A stretch of 64,000 nt of DNA from Magnetospirillum sulfuroxidans. GTDB taxonomy: Bacteria > Pseudomonadota > Alphaproteobacteria > Rhodospirillales > Magnetospirillaceae. The notes beneath the pieces are model-generated. The model was given only the letters and a program-made list of their open reading frames with translations, ran no database searches and was not told the origin of the DNA. The stretch lies in assembly GCF_018224925.1 (NCBI RefSeq), contig NZ_JAGTUF010000012.1, positions 1 through 64,000 of the forward strand, read 5' to 3'. The translations under genes were made by a program, and so were the position numbers. Positions 6,454 to 15,073 of the stretch are shown here, piece by piece (position 1 is the stretch's first letter; each line of letters begins with the position of its first letter).

Positions 6454-7971
6454 ATGGCCGCTCTCTCCTCCTCCGCCATCATCGGCATCGTCGGCGCCGG
6501 GGCCATGGGCGCCGGTATCGCCCAAGTGGCGGCCCAGGCCGGCCACCCGGTGCTTTTGTTCGACGCTTTCGACGGCGCCGGCGCCAAGGGAAAGGCCGGC
6601 ATTGTCGCCGCCTTGGCCAAACTGGCCGCCAAGGGCAAGCTGACAAGCGAAGCGGCCGAGACCATCGCCGGGCGCATCAGCGTCTGCGCCGATCTCAGCG
6701 ACCTTGCCCCCGCCGCCCTGGTGATCGAAGCCATCGTCGAAAAGCTGGAGATCAAGCACGATCTGTTCCGCCGGCTGCAAACCATCGTCGGCCCCGATTG
6801 CATCTTGTCGTCCAACACCTCGTCTTTGTCGCTGACGGCGCTGGGCGCGGCGCTGGACAACCCTGGACGCATGGTCGGCATGCATTTCTTCAATCCGGCC
6901 CCGGTGATGGCCTTGGTCGAAGTGGTCAAGGGGCTGGCCACCCTCGACGCCGTGGCCCAGACCATCGTCGAGACCGCCCGCGCCTGGGGCAAGGCTCCGG
7001 TCTTGTGCAAATCCACCCCCGGCTTCATCGTCAACCGCGTCGCCCGCCCGTTTTATGCCGAGGGCATGCGGCTGGCCCAGGAAGGCGCCGCCGACATGGC
7101 CACCATCGACGCGGTTCTGCGCGATGCCGGTCAGTTCCGCATGGGACCGTTCGAGCTGACCGACATGATCGGCCATGACGTCAATTTCGCCGTCACCCGT
7201 TCCGTCCACGCCGCCACCTTCAACGATCCGCGCTTCCTGCCCAGCTTGTTGCAGCAAGACCTGATCGAAGCCGGCTGGCTGGGACGCAAATCCGGGCGCG
7301 GCTTTTACGATTACGCCGACACCGCCGCCAAGCCGGAACCGATCGAGGCCGCGCCCCGCCCCGCCCCCAAGGCGTTGGACGTGCTGGGCGATCTGGGGCC
7401 AGCCTCGGCCTTGGCCGATCTGGCCGCCAAGGCCGGAATGGTCCTGGCCCGCCTGGGCGGTCCCGGCATGATCGACCTGCACGGCGTCACCTTGGCCCTG
7501 ACCGATGGACGTTCCGCCAGCGAAATGGCCTCGGCGTGCGGTATCGGCAATCTGGTGGTGTTCGATCTGGCGCTGGATTGGTGCGCCGCCAAGCGCATCG
7601 CCATCGCCGCCGCCGGCCAATGTTCGGCCGATGCCTTGGATCGCGCCATCGGCTTTTTCCAGGCCTTGGGCCTGGCGGTGTCGGTGTTCGCCGACGTTCC
7701 GGGTCTGGCGGTGATGCGGACGGTGGCCATGTTGGCCAACGAAGCCGCCGATACCGTCTATTTGGGCGTGGCCAGCGCGGCGGATGTGGATTTGGCCATG
7801 ACCAAGGGGGTCAATTATCCGTTGGGGCCGCTGGCCTGGGCCGAACGGATCGGCCTTTGCCGGATTTTGACTGTTTTGGATAATTTGGCCCGCACCTATG
7901 GCGAGGATCGCTATCGCGCCTCGGCCCATCTGCGCCGCCTGGTTTTTGCGAAAGGACGTTTCCATGACTGA
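6454..7971 (+). CDS. paaH: PaaH, 3-hydroxyadipyl-CoA dehydrogenase
   Basis: A 505-residue NAD-dependent 3-hydroxyacyl-CoA dehydrogenase that oxidises 3-hydroxyadipyl-CoA to 3-oxoadipyl-CoA. The N-terminal Rossmann motif GIVGAGAMGAGIAQ is at about residues 11-24. Two helical 3HCDH C-terminal domains follow (FELTDMIGHDVNFAVTRS near 235 and a second repeat near 430), which is the long PaaH layout rather than the short 280-residue form. The ATG at 6454 follows the paaG stop by one base. It overlaps paaI by eight bases. Confidence 0.92.
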   Translation: MAALSSSAIIGIVGAGAMGAGIAQVAAQAGHPVLLFDAFDGAGAKGKAGIVAALAKLAAKGKLTSEAAETIAGRISVCADLSDLAPAALVIEAIVEKLEIKHDLFRRLQTIVGPDCILSSNTSSLSLTALGAALDNPGRMVGMHFFNPAPVMALVEVVKGLATLDAVAQTIVETARAWGKAPVLCKSTPGFIVNRVARPFYAEGMRLAQEGAADMATIDAVLRDAGQFRMGPFELTDMIGHDVNFAVTRSVHAATFNDPRFLPSLLQQDLIEAGWLGRKSGRGFYDYADTAAKPEPIEAAPRPAPKALDVLGDLGPASALADLAAKAGMVLARLGGPGMIDLHGVTLALTDGRSASEMASACGIGNLVVFDLALDWCAAKRIAIAAAGQCSADALDRAIGFFQALGLAVSVFADVPGLAVMRTVAMLANEAADTVYLGVASAADVDLAMTKGVNYPLGPLAWAERIGLCRILTVLDNLARTYGEDRYRASAHLRRLVFAKGRFHD

Positions 7972-8422
7972 TGCCGCCAAGCGCGCCAAGGTCGCCCAAT
8001 TGGTGCTCGACACCATGTACCCCAAAGACAACAACGCCCATGCCATGGGCATCGTCATCGAAGCCATCCGCCCCGGCTATGCCCGCGCGATCATGACCGT
8101 GCGCACCGATATGCTGAATGGGCACGGGTCTTTGCACGGCGGCATTTCCTATGCCCTGGCCGATACCGCCTTTGCCTATGCCTGCAATTCCTACAACACC
8201 AACGCGGTGGCCGCCGGCTGCTCCATCGTCTATCCCGCCGCCGGCCGTGACGGCGACACCCTGACGGCGGAAGCGGTGGAAACCCATCTCGCCGGCCGCA
8301 ACGGCGTCTATGACGTCACCGTCAGTAATCAAAATGGCGACGTCATCGCCCTGTTCCGCGGTCAGTCGCGGATGGTGTCGGGTACCGTCGTCCCGGAACA
8401 GGAGATCGCCAAGCATGTCTGA
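7964..8422 (+). CDS. paaI: PaaI, hotdog-fold acyl-CoA thioesterase
   Basis: A 152-residue hotdog thioesterase that hydrolyses aryl- or hydroxyphenylacetyl-CoA esters, freeing CoA when the pathway backs up. The catalytic segment [18 protein letters not shown] carries Asp67, equivalent to the family's active-site Asp. Length is standard. The ATG at 7964 overlaps the paaH end by 8 bases, and the gene's end overlaps paaJ by 8 bases, so translation is probably coupled. Confidence 0.92.
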   Translation: MTDAAKRAKVAQLVLDTMYPKDNNAHAMGIVIEAIRPGYARAIMTVRTDMLNGHGSLHGGISYALADTAFAYACNSYNTNAVAAGCSIVYPAAGRDGDTLTAEAVETHLAGRNGVYDVTVSNQNGDVIALFRGQSRMVSGTVVPEQEIAKHV

Positions 8423-9620
8423 AGTCTTCATCTGCGACGCCATCCGCACCCCCATCGGTCGTTACGGCGGCGTACTGTCATCGGTGCGCGCCGACGATCT
8501 GGCCGCCATTCCGCTCAAGGCCCTGATGGATCGCAACCCCAAGGTCGATTGGCAAGCCATCGACGATTGCATCTTGGGCTGCGCCAATCAAGCGGGCGAA
8601 GACAACCGCGACGTCGCCCGCATGGCGGTCTTGCTGGCCGGGCTGCCCATCTCCATCGGCGGCACCACCATCAACCGTCTGTGCGGGTCGGGCATGGATG
8701 CGGTGCTGACCGCCGCCCGCGCCATCAAGGCCGGCGAATCCGATATCCTGATCGCCGGCGGCGTCGAAAGCATGAGCCGCGCCCCCTTCGTCATGCCGAA
8801 AGCGGTGTCGGCCTTTTCCCGCGATAATGCGGTCTACGACACCACGATCGGCTGGCGCTTCATCAATCCGCTGCTGCAAAAGGCTTTCGGCACCGATTCC
8901 ATGCCGGAAACCGCCGAAAACGTCGCCGCCGATTTCGCCATCAGCCGCGCCGACCAAGACGCTTTTGCCGTCCGCAGCCAATTACGCGCCGTCGCCGCCC
9001 AACAATCAGGGCGTTTCGATACCGAAATAGTCCCGGTGCCGGTGGCCCAGAAAAAAGGCCCGCCGCTGCTGGTGACCCAAGATGAACACCCGCGCGGCGA
9101 TACTTCGCTTGAGACCCTGGCCAAGCTGAAAGCGCCGTTCCGGGCGGGCGGATCGGTGACGGCGGGCAATTCGTCCGGCGTCAATGACGGCGCCTGCGCC
9201 CTGATCATCGCCAATGCCGATGCCGCCCGCCGCCATGGTCTGACCCCCATCGCCCGTATCGTCGGCGGTGCGGTGGCCGGGGTGCCGCCGCGCATCATGG
9301 GCATCGGCCCGGCCCCGGCCTCGAAGAAATTGCTGGCCCGGCTTGGCCTTAGCTTGGACGAAATCGGCATCATCGAGCTGAACGAAGCCTTTGCCGCCCA
9401 GGCTTTGGCGGTATTGCGCGATCTTGGCCTGCCCGACGATTCCGAACACGTCAATCCCAATGGCGGCGCCATCGCCCTGGGCCATCCGCTGGGCATGAGC
9501 GGGGCGCGATTGCTGACCACCGCCGCTTATGAATTGCAGCGCAACGGCCGCAACCGGGCGCTGTGCGCCATGTGCATCGGCGTCGGTCAAGGTATTGCCA
9601 GCGTCATCGAACGCGTCTGA
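8415..9620 (+). CDS. paaJ: PaaJ, 3-oxoadipyl-CoA / dehydrosuberyl-CoA thiolase
   Basis: A 401-residue thiolase that cleaves 3-oxo-5,6-dehydrosuberyl-CoA and 3-oxoadipyl-CoA, ending the pathway at acetyl-CoA and succinyl-CoA. The nucleophile is Cys90 ([11 protein letters not shown]), with the C-terminal His in [12 protein letters not shown] and the second Cys in [10 protein letters not shown]. PcaF of protocatechuate breakdown is the closest alternative; the operon position favours PaaJ. A 40-base gap follows before paaK. Confidence 0.92.
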   Translation: MSEVFICDAIRTPIGRYGGVLSSVRADDLAAIPLKALMDRNPKVDWQAIDDCILGCANQAGEDNRDVARMAVLLAGLPISIGGTTINRLCGSGMDAVLTAARAIKAGESDILIAGGVESMSRAPFVMPKAVSAFSRDNAVYDTTIGWRFINPLLQKAFGTDSMPETAENVAADFAISRADQDAFAVRSQLRAVAAQQSGRFDTEIVPVPVAQKKGPPLLVTQDEHPRGDTSLETLAKLKAPFRAGGSVTAGNSSGVNDGACALIIANADAARRHGLTPIARIVGGAVAGVPPRIMGIGPAPASKKLLARLGLSLDEIGIIELNEAFAAQALAVLRDLGLPDDSEHVNPNGGAIALGHPLGMSGARLLTTAAYELQRNGRNRALCAMCIGVGQGIASVIERV

Positions 9621-9660
9621 TAAAAACAAACGAACAAAATAAACGGGAGGAATTACGTCC

Positions 9661-10980
9661 ATGAGCAACCGCCTGATCCCACCAACCCGCGACATGCTGG
9701 AACCCATCGAAATAGCCAGCCGCGACGAAATCACCGCCCTGCAACTGCAACGGCTGAAATGGTCGGTGCGTCACACCTATGACAATGTCGCTCATTACCG
9801 GGCCAAGTGCGACGCCAAGGGCATCCACCCCGACGATCTGAAATCCTTGGCCGATCTGGCCAAATTCCCCTTCACCACCAAGGAGGATTTGCGCCAGACC
9901 TATCCGTTTGGGCTGTTCGCCACGCCGATGGAAAAAATCGTCCGCATCCATGCCAGTTCCGGCACCACCGGCAAGCCCACCGTGGTCGGCTATACGCAAA
10001 ACGACATCGACACCTGGGCCAATGTGGTGGCGCGCTCGATCCGCGCCTCGGGCGGACGGCCACAGCATAAGATTCAGATCGCCTATGGCTATGGCCTGTT
10101 CACCGGAGGTCTGGGCGCCCATTACGGGGCCGAGCGCCTGGGCTGCGCCGTGATCCCCATGTCGGGCGGACAAACGGAAAAGCAGGTGCAGCTGATCCGC
10201 GACTTCCAGCCCGAAATCATCATGGTCACCCCCAGCTACATGCTGGTGGTGCTTGATGAAATGGAACGCCAAGGCCTGAACCCGCGCGAAAGTTCGCTGA
10301 AAGTCGGCATTTTCGGGGCCGAGCCATGGACCGGCGCCATGCGCGAGGAAATCGAGAATCGCGCCGGCATCGACGCCGTCGACATCTATGGCCTGTCCGA
10401 GGTGATGGGGCCGGGCGTCGCCAATGAATGCCTTGAAACCAAGGACGGCCCGCACATCTGGGAAGACCATTTCTATCCCGAAATCATCAACCCGGAAACC
10501 GGCGAACCGGTTCCCGACGGCACGCCGGGCGAATTGGTGTTCACCACCCTGACCAAGGAAGGTTTGCCGGTCATCCGCTATCGCACTCGCGATTTGACTC
10601 GTCTGTTGCCGGGAACCGCACGGTCGTTCCGCCGCATGGACAAGATCACCGGCCGTTCCGACGACATGTTGATCATTCGCGGCGTCAACGTCTTCCCCAC
10701 CCAGATCGAAGAACAGATGCTGAAAGACGCGCGACTCTCGCCGCATTACCAGATCGAAGTCTATCGCGACGGCCATATGGATGGGCTGATCGTCAATGTC
10801 GAGCCGCGGCCTGAACTGTTCTTGGACGACGCCGCCAGCGCCGATATCGCCAAGACCTTGTCTGGGCACATTAAAAGTCTGGTCGGGATCAGCACCAAGG
10901 TGCGGGTGCTCGACCCCAACACCATCCCCCGCTCCATGGGCAAGGCCAAGCGGGTCATCGATAATCGACCGAAACAATAG
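9661..10980 (+). CDS. paaK: phenylacetate-CoA ligase
   Basis: PaaK activates phenylacetate with ATP and CoA to phenylacetyl-CoA, the first step of the pathway. The 439-residue protein is an adenylate-forming enzyme of the short PaaK type: P-loop SSGTTGKPT at 99-107, VDIYGLSEVMGPG in the middle, and the lid-domain motif GRSDDMLIIRG. A strong GGGAGGAA ribosome site precedes the ATG. It is last in the operon, followed by a hairpin. The product can also feed anaerobic phenylacetate oxidation in some relatives, so its presence alone does not prove the aerobic route. Confidence 0.95.
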   Translation: MSNRLIPPTRDMLEPIEIASRDEITALQLQRLKWSVRHTYDNVAHYRAKCDAKGIHPDDLKSLADLAKFPFTTKEDLRQTYPFGLFATPMEKIVRIHASSGTTGKPTVVGYTQNDIDTWANVVARSIRASGGRPQHKIQIAYGYGLFTGGLGAHYGAERLGCAVIPMSGGQTEKQVQLIRDFQPEIIMVTPSYMLVVLDEMERQGLNPRESSLKVGIFGAEPWTGAMREEIENRAGIDAVDIYGLSEVMGPGVANECLETKDGPHIWEDHFYPEIINPETGEPVPDGTPGELVFTTLTKEGLPVIRYRTRDLTRLLPGTARSFRRMDKITGRSDDMLIIRGVNVFPTQIEEQMLKDARLSPHYQIEVYRDGHMDGLIVNVEPRPELFLDDAASADIAKTLSGHIKSLVGISTKVRVLDPNTIPRSMGKAKRVIDNRPKQ

Positions 10981-10991
10981 TCATGTCTTGA

Positions 10992-11018
10992 CCGCCCCCG
11001 CCTCACGCGCGGGGGCGG
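10992..11018 (+). terminator. hairpin after paaK
   Basis: CCGCCCCCGC and GCGGGGGCGG form a stem of about 10 bp with a short loop, 12 bases after the paaK stop. No T-run follows, so termination strength is uncertain, but it separates the paa operon from the cytochrome gene. Confidence 0.6.
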
Positions 11019-11020
11019 CA

Positions 11021-11034
11021 TTGATCAAAATCAT
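11021..11034. promoter_or_regulatory. FNR/FixK-type site upstream of cytochrome c
   Basis: TTGATCAAAATCAT matches the FNR/FixK consensus TTGAT-N4-ATCAA at nine of ten defined positions. It lies 78 bases before the cytochrome gene, where it could centre near -41 of a promoter. Regulation by oxygen level is inferred. Confidence 0.6.
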
Positions 11035-11112
11035 TGCGCTGACAAGTTTAGCCTTGCCGCAACGCAGCAAAATCACCATGCTCCGGTTCATTCATGACAG
11101 CGGGGATTTCTG

Positions 11113-11418
11113 ATGCGTTCGGCGGCGATTCTGGCGGCGTTAGCAATGGCGGCGGCTTTCCTATGCGACCTTTCCCCCGCCCAAGCCCTGCCGCCTTCCC
11201 CCGATAGCGGGGCTGAGTTGGCGGCACGCTGGTGCGCCGATTGCCACTTGGAACAAGGCCGCGATGCTCCCAGTTTCCACGCCATCGCGGCAAAACGCTC
11301 GGTCGCCGACATCCGCGCCGCCCTGGCCAAACCGCACGCTCGCCCCATGGGCGGAATTTCATTGAACCGCCGTGAAATCGACGACGTCACCGCTTATATC
11401 AAAGGCTTGGGGCGTTAG
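11113..11418 (+). CDS. small secreted class I cytochrome c
   Basis: A 101-residue periplasmic electron carrier. It has a Sec signal peptide (residues 1-25, hydrophobic AAILAALAMAAAFL, likely cut after AQA). The haem site is C41-A-D-C44-H45, and a likely axial Met lies in HARPMGG (Met79). The mature protein of about 75 residues is at the small end of the class I family. Its partner is unknown. It stands alone between the paa operon and an MFS gene, with an FNR-like site upstream that suggests expression under low oxygen. Confidence 0.85.
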   Translation: MRSAAILAALAMAAAFLCDLSPAQALPPSPDSGAELAARWCADCHLEQGRDAPSFHAIAAKRSVADIRAALAKPHARPMGGISLNRREIDDVTAYIKGLGR

Positions 11419-11516
11419 TTTTTCTTACTTAAGATGATTATCGTTTCTCGTTTGCTTACGGCAACGGCACTCTCGTAGAGTCACGCTGACAGATTCTCTC
11501 GCGTGAAAGTGTGCCC

Positions 11517-12731
11517 ATGCGCCGCCCCGTCTGGCTGACCCCGGCCGTCCTCACCATTTTCCTGTCCGGCGCCGCCATGATGAGCGTATCCATGGGCTCG
11601 CGCCAATCCCAAGGCTTGTTGATCGGCCCGCTATCGCTGGATCGTGACTGGCCGCTGGCGACCTTTTCCCTGGCGGTTGCCGTCCACAATCTGATGTGGG
11701 GGTTCTTCCAGCCGTTCACCGGGGCCGCCGCCGATCGCTGGGGCTCGGCCCGCGTCGCCGCCTTGGGGGCGCTGGCCTTCGGCATCGGCATGATGATGAC
11801 CGCCATCGGCGGGGCCACCATGACCACCATCGGCTTGGGCATCATCTCCGGCTTCGGCCTTGCCGCCACCAGTTTCTCCGTCGTCGTCGGCCCGATCAGC
11901 CGGGCGGTGGCGCCGCAACATCGCACTTCGGCCATGGGTGCCGGTCAGGCCTTGGGTTCGTTCGGCATGATGGCGATGATTCCGCTTTCGCAATGGATGA
12001 TCGCCACTTTCGGCGCCACCCAGACCATCTGGGTTCTGGCCAGCTTTTCCATCGCCTCGATTCCGCTGGCCATTATCCTTAATCGCGGTGAAAAGGCGGC
12101 GCGGCCGCCCCTGACCGTGGTGGCCGATTTAACCATGAAGGAAGCCCTGCGCGAGGCTTGGCGCCATCCCGGCTATCGCCTGCTGGCCACCGGCTTTTTC
12201 GTCTGCGGTTTCCAGGTCACCTTTATCGGCGTGCATCTGCCCGGCTATCTGGCCCTGTGCGGCATGAACAAGGGGGCCGGGGCGACGGCGCTTTTGGTCA
12301 TCGGCATTTTCAACGTTTTCGGCACCTGGCTGATGGGGCAATTGTCACAGAAATACCGGCCCAAGCATGTGCTGTCGGCCATCTATCTGGGGCGGGCCAT
12401 CTGTACCGTCGCCTTTGTCTATGGCCCCAAGAACGAATGGACGCTGCTGGCCTTCGCCGCCTCCATGGGCTTGCTGTGGCTATCGACGGTGCCGCCAACC
12501 TCGGGCCTGATCGCCTGCGTGTTCGGCCCGCGTTATCTGGGCATGCTGTTTGGCTTGGTGTTCTTTACCCACCAATTGGGCAGCTTCCTGGGCGCGTGGC
12601 TGGGCGGGATCATCTATGACGCCACTTTGTCCTATGACGTCATGTGGATGGGCACCGCCATCTTGGGCATCGCGGCGTCCTTGCTGCATTTGCCGATCAA
12701 TGATCGGTCCCTGCGGGCGCAGCCCGCTTAA
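11517..12731 (+). CDS. major facilitator superfamily transporter
   Basis: A 404-residue inner-membrane transporter with about 12 hydrophobic segments. The loop between segments 2 and 3 reads GAAADRWGSARV, close to the MFS signature. Layout and the opening segment (TIFLSGAAMMSVSMGSRQSQGLLIGP) resemble the monocarboxylate/oxalate-formate antiporter group, but the substrate cannot be read from sequence. A GTG six bases upstream (11511) is an alternative start. The last residues (RAQPA) and stop codon are encoded by the first copy of a 28-bp tandem repeat. Confidence 0.8.
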   Translation: MRRPVWLTPAVLTIFLSGAAMMSVSMGSRQSQGLLIGPLSLDRDWPLATFSLAVAVHNLMWGFFQPFTGAAADRWGSARVAALGALAFGIGMMMTAIGGATMTTIGLGIISGFGLAATSFSVVVGPISRAVAPQHRTSAMGAGQALGSFGMMAMIPLSQWMIATFGATQTIWVLASFSIASIPLAIILNRGEKAARPPLTVVADLTMKEALREAWRHPGYRLLATGFFVCGFQVTFIGVHLPGYLALCGMNKGAGATALLVIGIFNVFGTWLMGQLSQKYRPKHVLSAIYLGRAICTVAFVYGPKNEWTLLAFAASMGLLWLSTVPPTSGLIACVFGPRYLGMLFGLVFFTHQLGSFLGAWLGGIIYDATLSYDVMWMGTAILGIAASLLHLPINDRSLRAQPA

Positions 12732-12820
12732 CGGTGTGAATGGGGCGCAGCCCGCTTAACGGTGTGAACGGGGCGCAGCCCGCTTAACGTTTCGAACGGG
12801 GCGCAGCCCGCTTAACGCTT
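12717..12820. repeat. 28-bp tandem repeat, 3.7 copies, between convergent genes
   Basis: Copies start at 12717, 12745, 12773 and 12801 (last one partial). Each opens with GCGCAGCCCGCTTAAC and ends with a more variable GAACGGG. Copy 1 supplies the TAA of the MFS gene, and copy 4 the stop of the minus-strand lipoprotein gene. Each unit can fold a small GGGC-GCA-GCCC hairpin. Because 28 is not a multiple of three, readthrough would change frame at each copy. Confidence 0.9.
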
Positions 12821-13345
12821 GGTTGACGGTTCGGAATAGACCGGCGACATCAGCACCGGGGCCGGAGACATGACCGGAGCGGGGGCATAAGGCACGGTTG
12901 CGCTGCTATTGGTGCTGCTGGGGCCGGCGCGCTGGGCCACCGTCACCCGCACCGTCGCGCCCCACATGGAACCGCTTTCCACCTGGACGGTGGCGGCGCG
13001 GTCGGCGCGGACATAAGACATGACGCTGATGCCGGACGTGGCGGCCATGATCGGTTCCCAGCCAAAGGCGGGCATCTGCTGTTGGTAAAAGGCGGTGGCC
13101 TCGGGCGCTGATTTCCACAGCTTCATCACCACCCGTCCGGTCCAACGATCCTTGTCACCGAGAATGAGCGAGCGTTCGTTGTCCATGGTCGCACCCGAGG
13201 GAATCGGAATATCGGCCAACAGGGCGAAATCGGGCTGCTGTTGGGGATCCCCGGCCTGGGTCTGCGGCAACGAGGTGGAACTGCCGCACCCTGTCAACAG
13301 CAGGACGGCCAAGGCGGGAACAACAAGGCGATGAACGGCTTTCAT
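12812..13345 (-). CDS. putative lipoprotein, function unknown
   Basis: A 177-residue protein with a lipoprotein signal peptide: basic start, hydrophobic core, and lipobox LLTGC with the lipidated Cys at 20. The mature part holds a domain of about 90 residues (DIPIPSGATMDNERSLIL to MSYVRADRAATVQVES), like small DUF4810/YajG-type periplasmic domains but not firmly matched. A low-complexity proline/serine tail follows. The start at 13345 is set by the signal peptide. Its stop codon lies in the last repeat unit, convergent to the MFS gene. Confidence 0.7.
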   Translation of the reverse strand: MKAVHRLVVPALAVLLLTGCGSSTSLPQTQAGDPQQQPDFALLADIPIPSGATMDNERSLILGDKDRWTGRVVMKLWKSAPEATAFYQQQMPAFGWEPIMAATSGISVMSYVRADRAATVQVESGSMWGATVRVTVAQRAGPSSTNSSATVPYAPAPVMSPAPVLMSPVYSEPSTKR

Positions 13346-13412
13346 GGTCGTCAAAATACAGAAAGCCTCCCGGTCCCACAAGGGGCAGGCCGTCTTTAAG
13401 CACAACCACACA

Positions 13413-13949
13413 TCATTTTGAATCGAGTGGGTACTCGGTCAAGGCTTGGTATTCCGCCCCGCCAGCCCCCAACAGGCTGCGGTACACAGTGAAAGCGGCA
13501 ACCGGCAACGCCGCCGCCCAGGGCGTATGGTGGGCGATGAAACCGGCGACGCGGTCGGCCGGCGCGCCCTTGAGCCAAGCAAGGGTGATGTGCGGAATGA
13601 ATTTACGACCCTCGGGGGCCAAACCAATGGCTTGCGCCGCCTGTTCGACCTTGTGTTGTAAACGATCCAACGCCGGATCGGGCTTGATCGCCGCCCACAA
13701 GGCCCGCGGCTTGGCACCGCCGAAGCTGCCGAAATCCTTGATCGTCAAAGCCAGCGGCCGGGCTTGAAGCCGGCACAGATGATCGTGCAATTCCTCGGCC
13801 TGGGCTTCGTCCACCTCGCCGATAAACCGCAAGGTGACGTGCAGGTTCCGCGCCGCCACCCAGCGGGCGCCGGGAACGCCGCCCGCCAGGGCCTCCAGCC
13901 GGGTGGCCAGATCCGCCGGCAAGCCCAGGCCGACAAACAGACGAATCAC
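13413..13949 (-). CDS. thpR: RNA 2',3'-cyclic phosphodiesterase
   Basis: A 178-residue 2H phosphoesterase that opens 2',3'-cyclic phosphates at RNA ends, probably in RNA repair or tRNA-fragment turnover. Both catalytic HxTx motifs are present: H37-V-T39-L and H120-I-T122-L, with the usual spacing. Length is normal for ThpR. Its ATG overlaps the stop of the upstream FIST-domain gene by four bases, so the two are likely co-translated. Confidence 0.9.
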   Translation of the reverse strand: MIRLFVGLGLPADLATRLEALAGGVPGARWVAARNLHVTLRFIGEVDEAQAEELHDHLCRLQARPLALTIKDFGSFGGAKPRALWAAIKPDPALDRLQHKVEQAAQAIGLAPEGRKFIPHITLAWLKGAPADRVAGFIAHHTPWAAALPVAAFTVYRSLLGAGGAEYQALTEYPLDSK

Positions 13950-15073
13950 GCCGCCGGTCCGACCAAGACGGTCAACACGCCGGTATAGGCGTACAGACGT
14001 TGGCCGCTGATTTCGCCATTGGCGAAAAAGCTGATCACCGGCACCGCCGGCCCCAGGGCATCGCGGACCATGGCCAATTCAGCCCCGCGTTCACCAAAGA
14101 TGCGCTCGCCTCTGGCCACACAGGTCACATAAAGCGCGGCCACCGGCACCCGCCCCTCCAACCGCCGACACACATCGCTGAGCATCCGGGTCATGTCGGC
14201 CTGGGCCGCCGCCGGGTCGCGGCGGACGAACCGCAGATGTTGGCCAACGCTCATTTCATCGCCCACCGCCAACCAGCCTTGCTCCGAATCCAGCCCCATC
14301 AGGGTCCGGACGACGTAATCGCCGCGATCTGAACCCTCGATCGGCAAAGCCACATGGATATAGCCGGCGGCTCGGCGCGGATCGCGGGCGATCAGTTCCC
14401 CCACATCGGCGTTGAACACATCCAAGGCCCGCCGACCATCCAGACCCGCGACCACGTTGCCCCAGCCTTCGTTAACCGTATGAACCGGGCCGATGGGGGT
14501 GCAGCCTTGGGTCAAGCCGGTCACCACCTGCATCGATTCGCCCAGCAAGATCCCCGACAGCGCCCCCGGCAGAACACTGCCGGCCACTTGCGTCGGATGG
14601 TCGCCCGCCGCCACCAAGCCACCGACCAAAAAGCCGATGCCATCGGCCAGGGATTCGATCAGGGACGGCAAGCCGGCGTGACGGGGATCGCCATGGACCA
14701 AGGCCAAGGCCGGCCCGTTGGCATTGGCCCAGGTGCCCAGACGGGCGGAAAAATCAGCGGCATCGACGCTGGAAAACAGCTTGAAGGCGTTTTCAGGGAC
14801 ATGACCCAGCATCACCACCATGGCGCCGCCGTCGCGAATTTCCTGATTGCCGGCGCATAGGCCCGGCACCGCCGCCCCAACCCAGTTTTCCACCCCGGTG
14901 GTTTCTCGCAGAAATGTCAGGATCGACGGCAGATCGGCGGCAAAGGCCTCGGTGGTGTACATAAAACCCAAATTGGCGTGCCCCACCGCCGCCGATACCC
15001 GTTCCAGACAGGCCTTGGTCGCCAACCCCCAATGATCGGCGACCGCGTGGGCGGTGACGAAAAACGGTCTCAT
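13946..15073 (-). CDS. FIST-domain sensory protein
   Basis: A 375-residue cytoplasmic protein made of a FIST N domain (about 25-230, LGFMYTTEAFAADLPSIL onward) and a FIST C domain (about 235-365, ending GEISGQRLYAYTGVLTVL). These domains are thought to bind small ligands such as amino acids in signal transduction. No kinase, cyclase or chemotaxis output domain is attached, so its output must be another protein. It overlaps thpR by four bases and tesA by four bases, forming a tight leftward operon tesA-FIST-thpR. Confidence 0.85.
   Translation of the reverse strand: MRPFFVTAHAVADHWGLATKACLERVSAAVGHANLGFMYTTEAFAADLPSILTFLRETTGVENWVGAAVPGLCAGNQEIRDGGAMVVMLGHVPENAFKLFSSVDAADFSARLGTWANANGPALALVHGDPRHAGLPSLIESLADGIGFLVGGLVAAGDHPTQVAGSVLPGALSGILLGESMQVVTGLTQGCTPIGPVHTVNEGWGNVVAGLDGRRALDVFNADVGELIARDPRRAAGYIHVALPIEGSDRGDYVVRTLMGLDSEQGWLAVGDEMSVGQHLRFVRRDPAAAQADMTRMLSDVCRRLEGRVPVAALYVTCVARGERIFGERGAELAMVRDALGPAVPVISFFANGEISGQRLYAYTGVLTVLVGPAA

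Noticed and set aside
11419-11510. Fur-like site before the MFS gene
   Set aside because: GATGATTATCGTTTCTC is AT-rich and partly Fur-like but matches too few symmetric positions to call.
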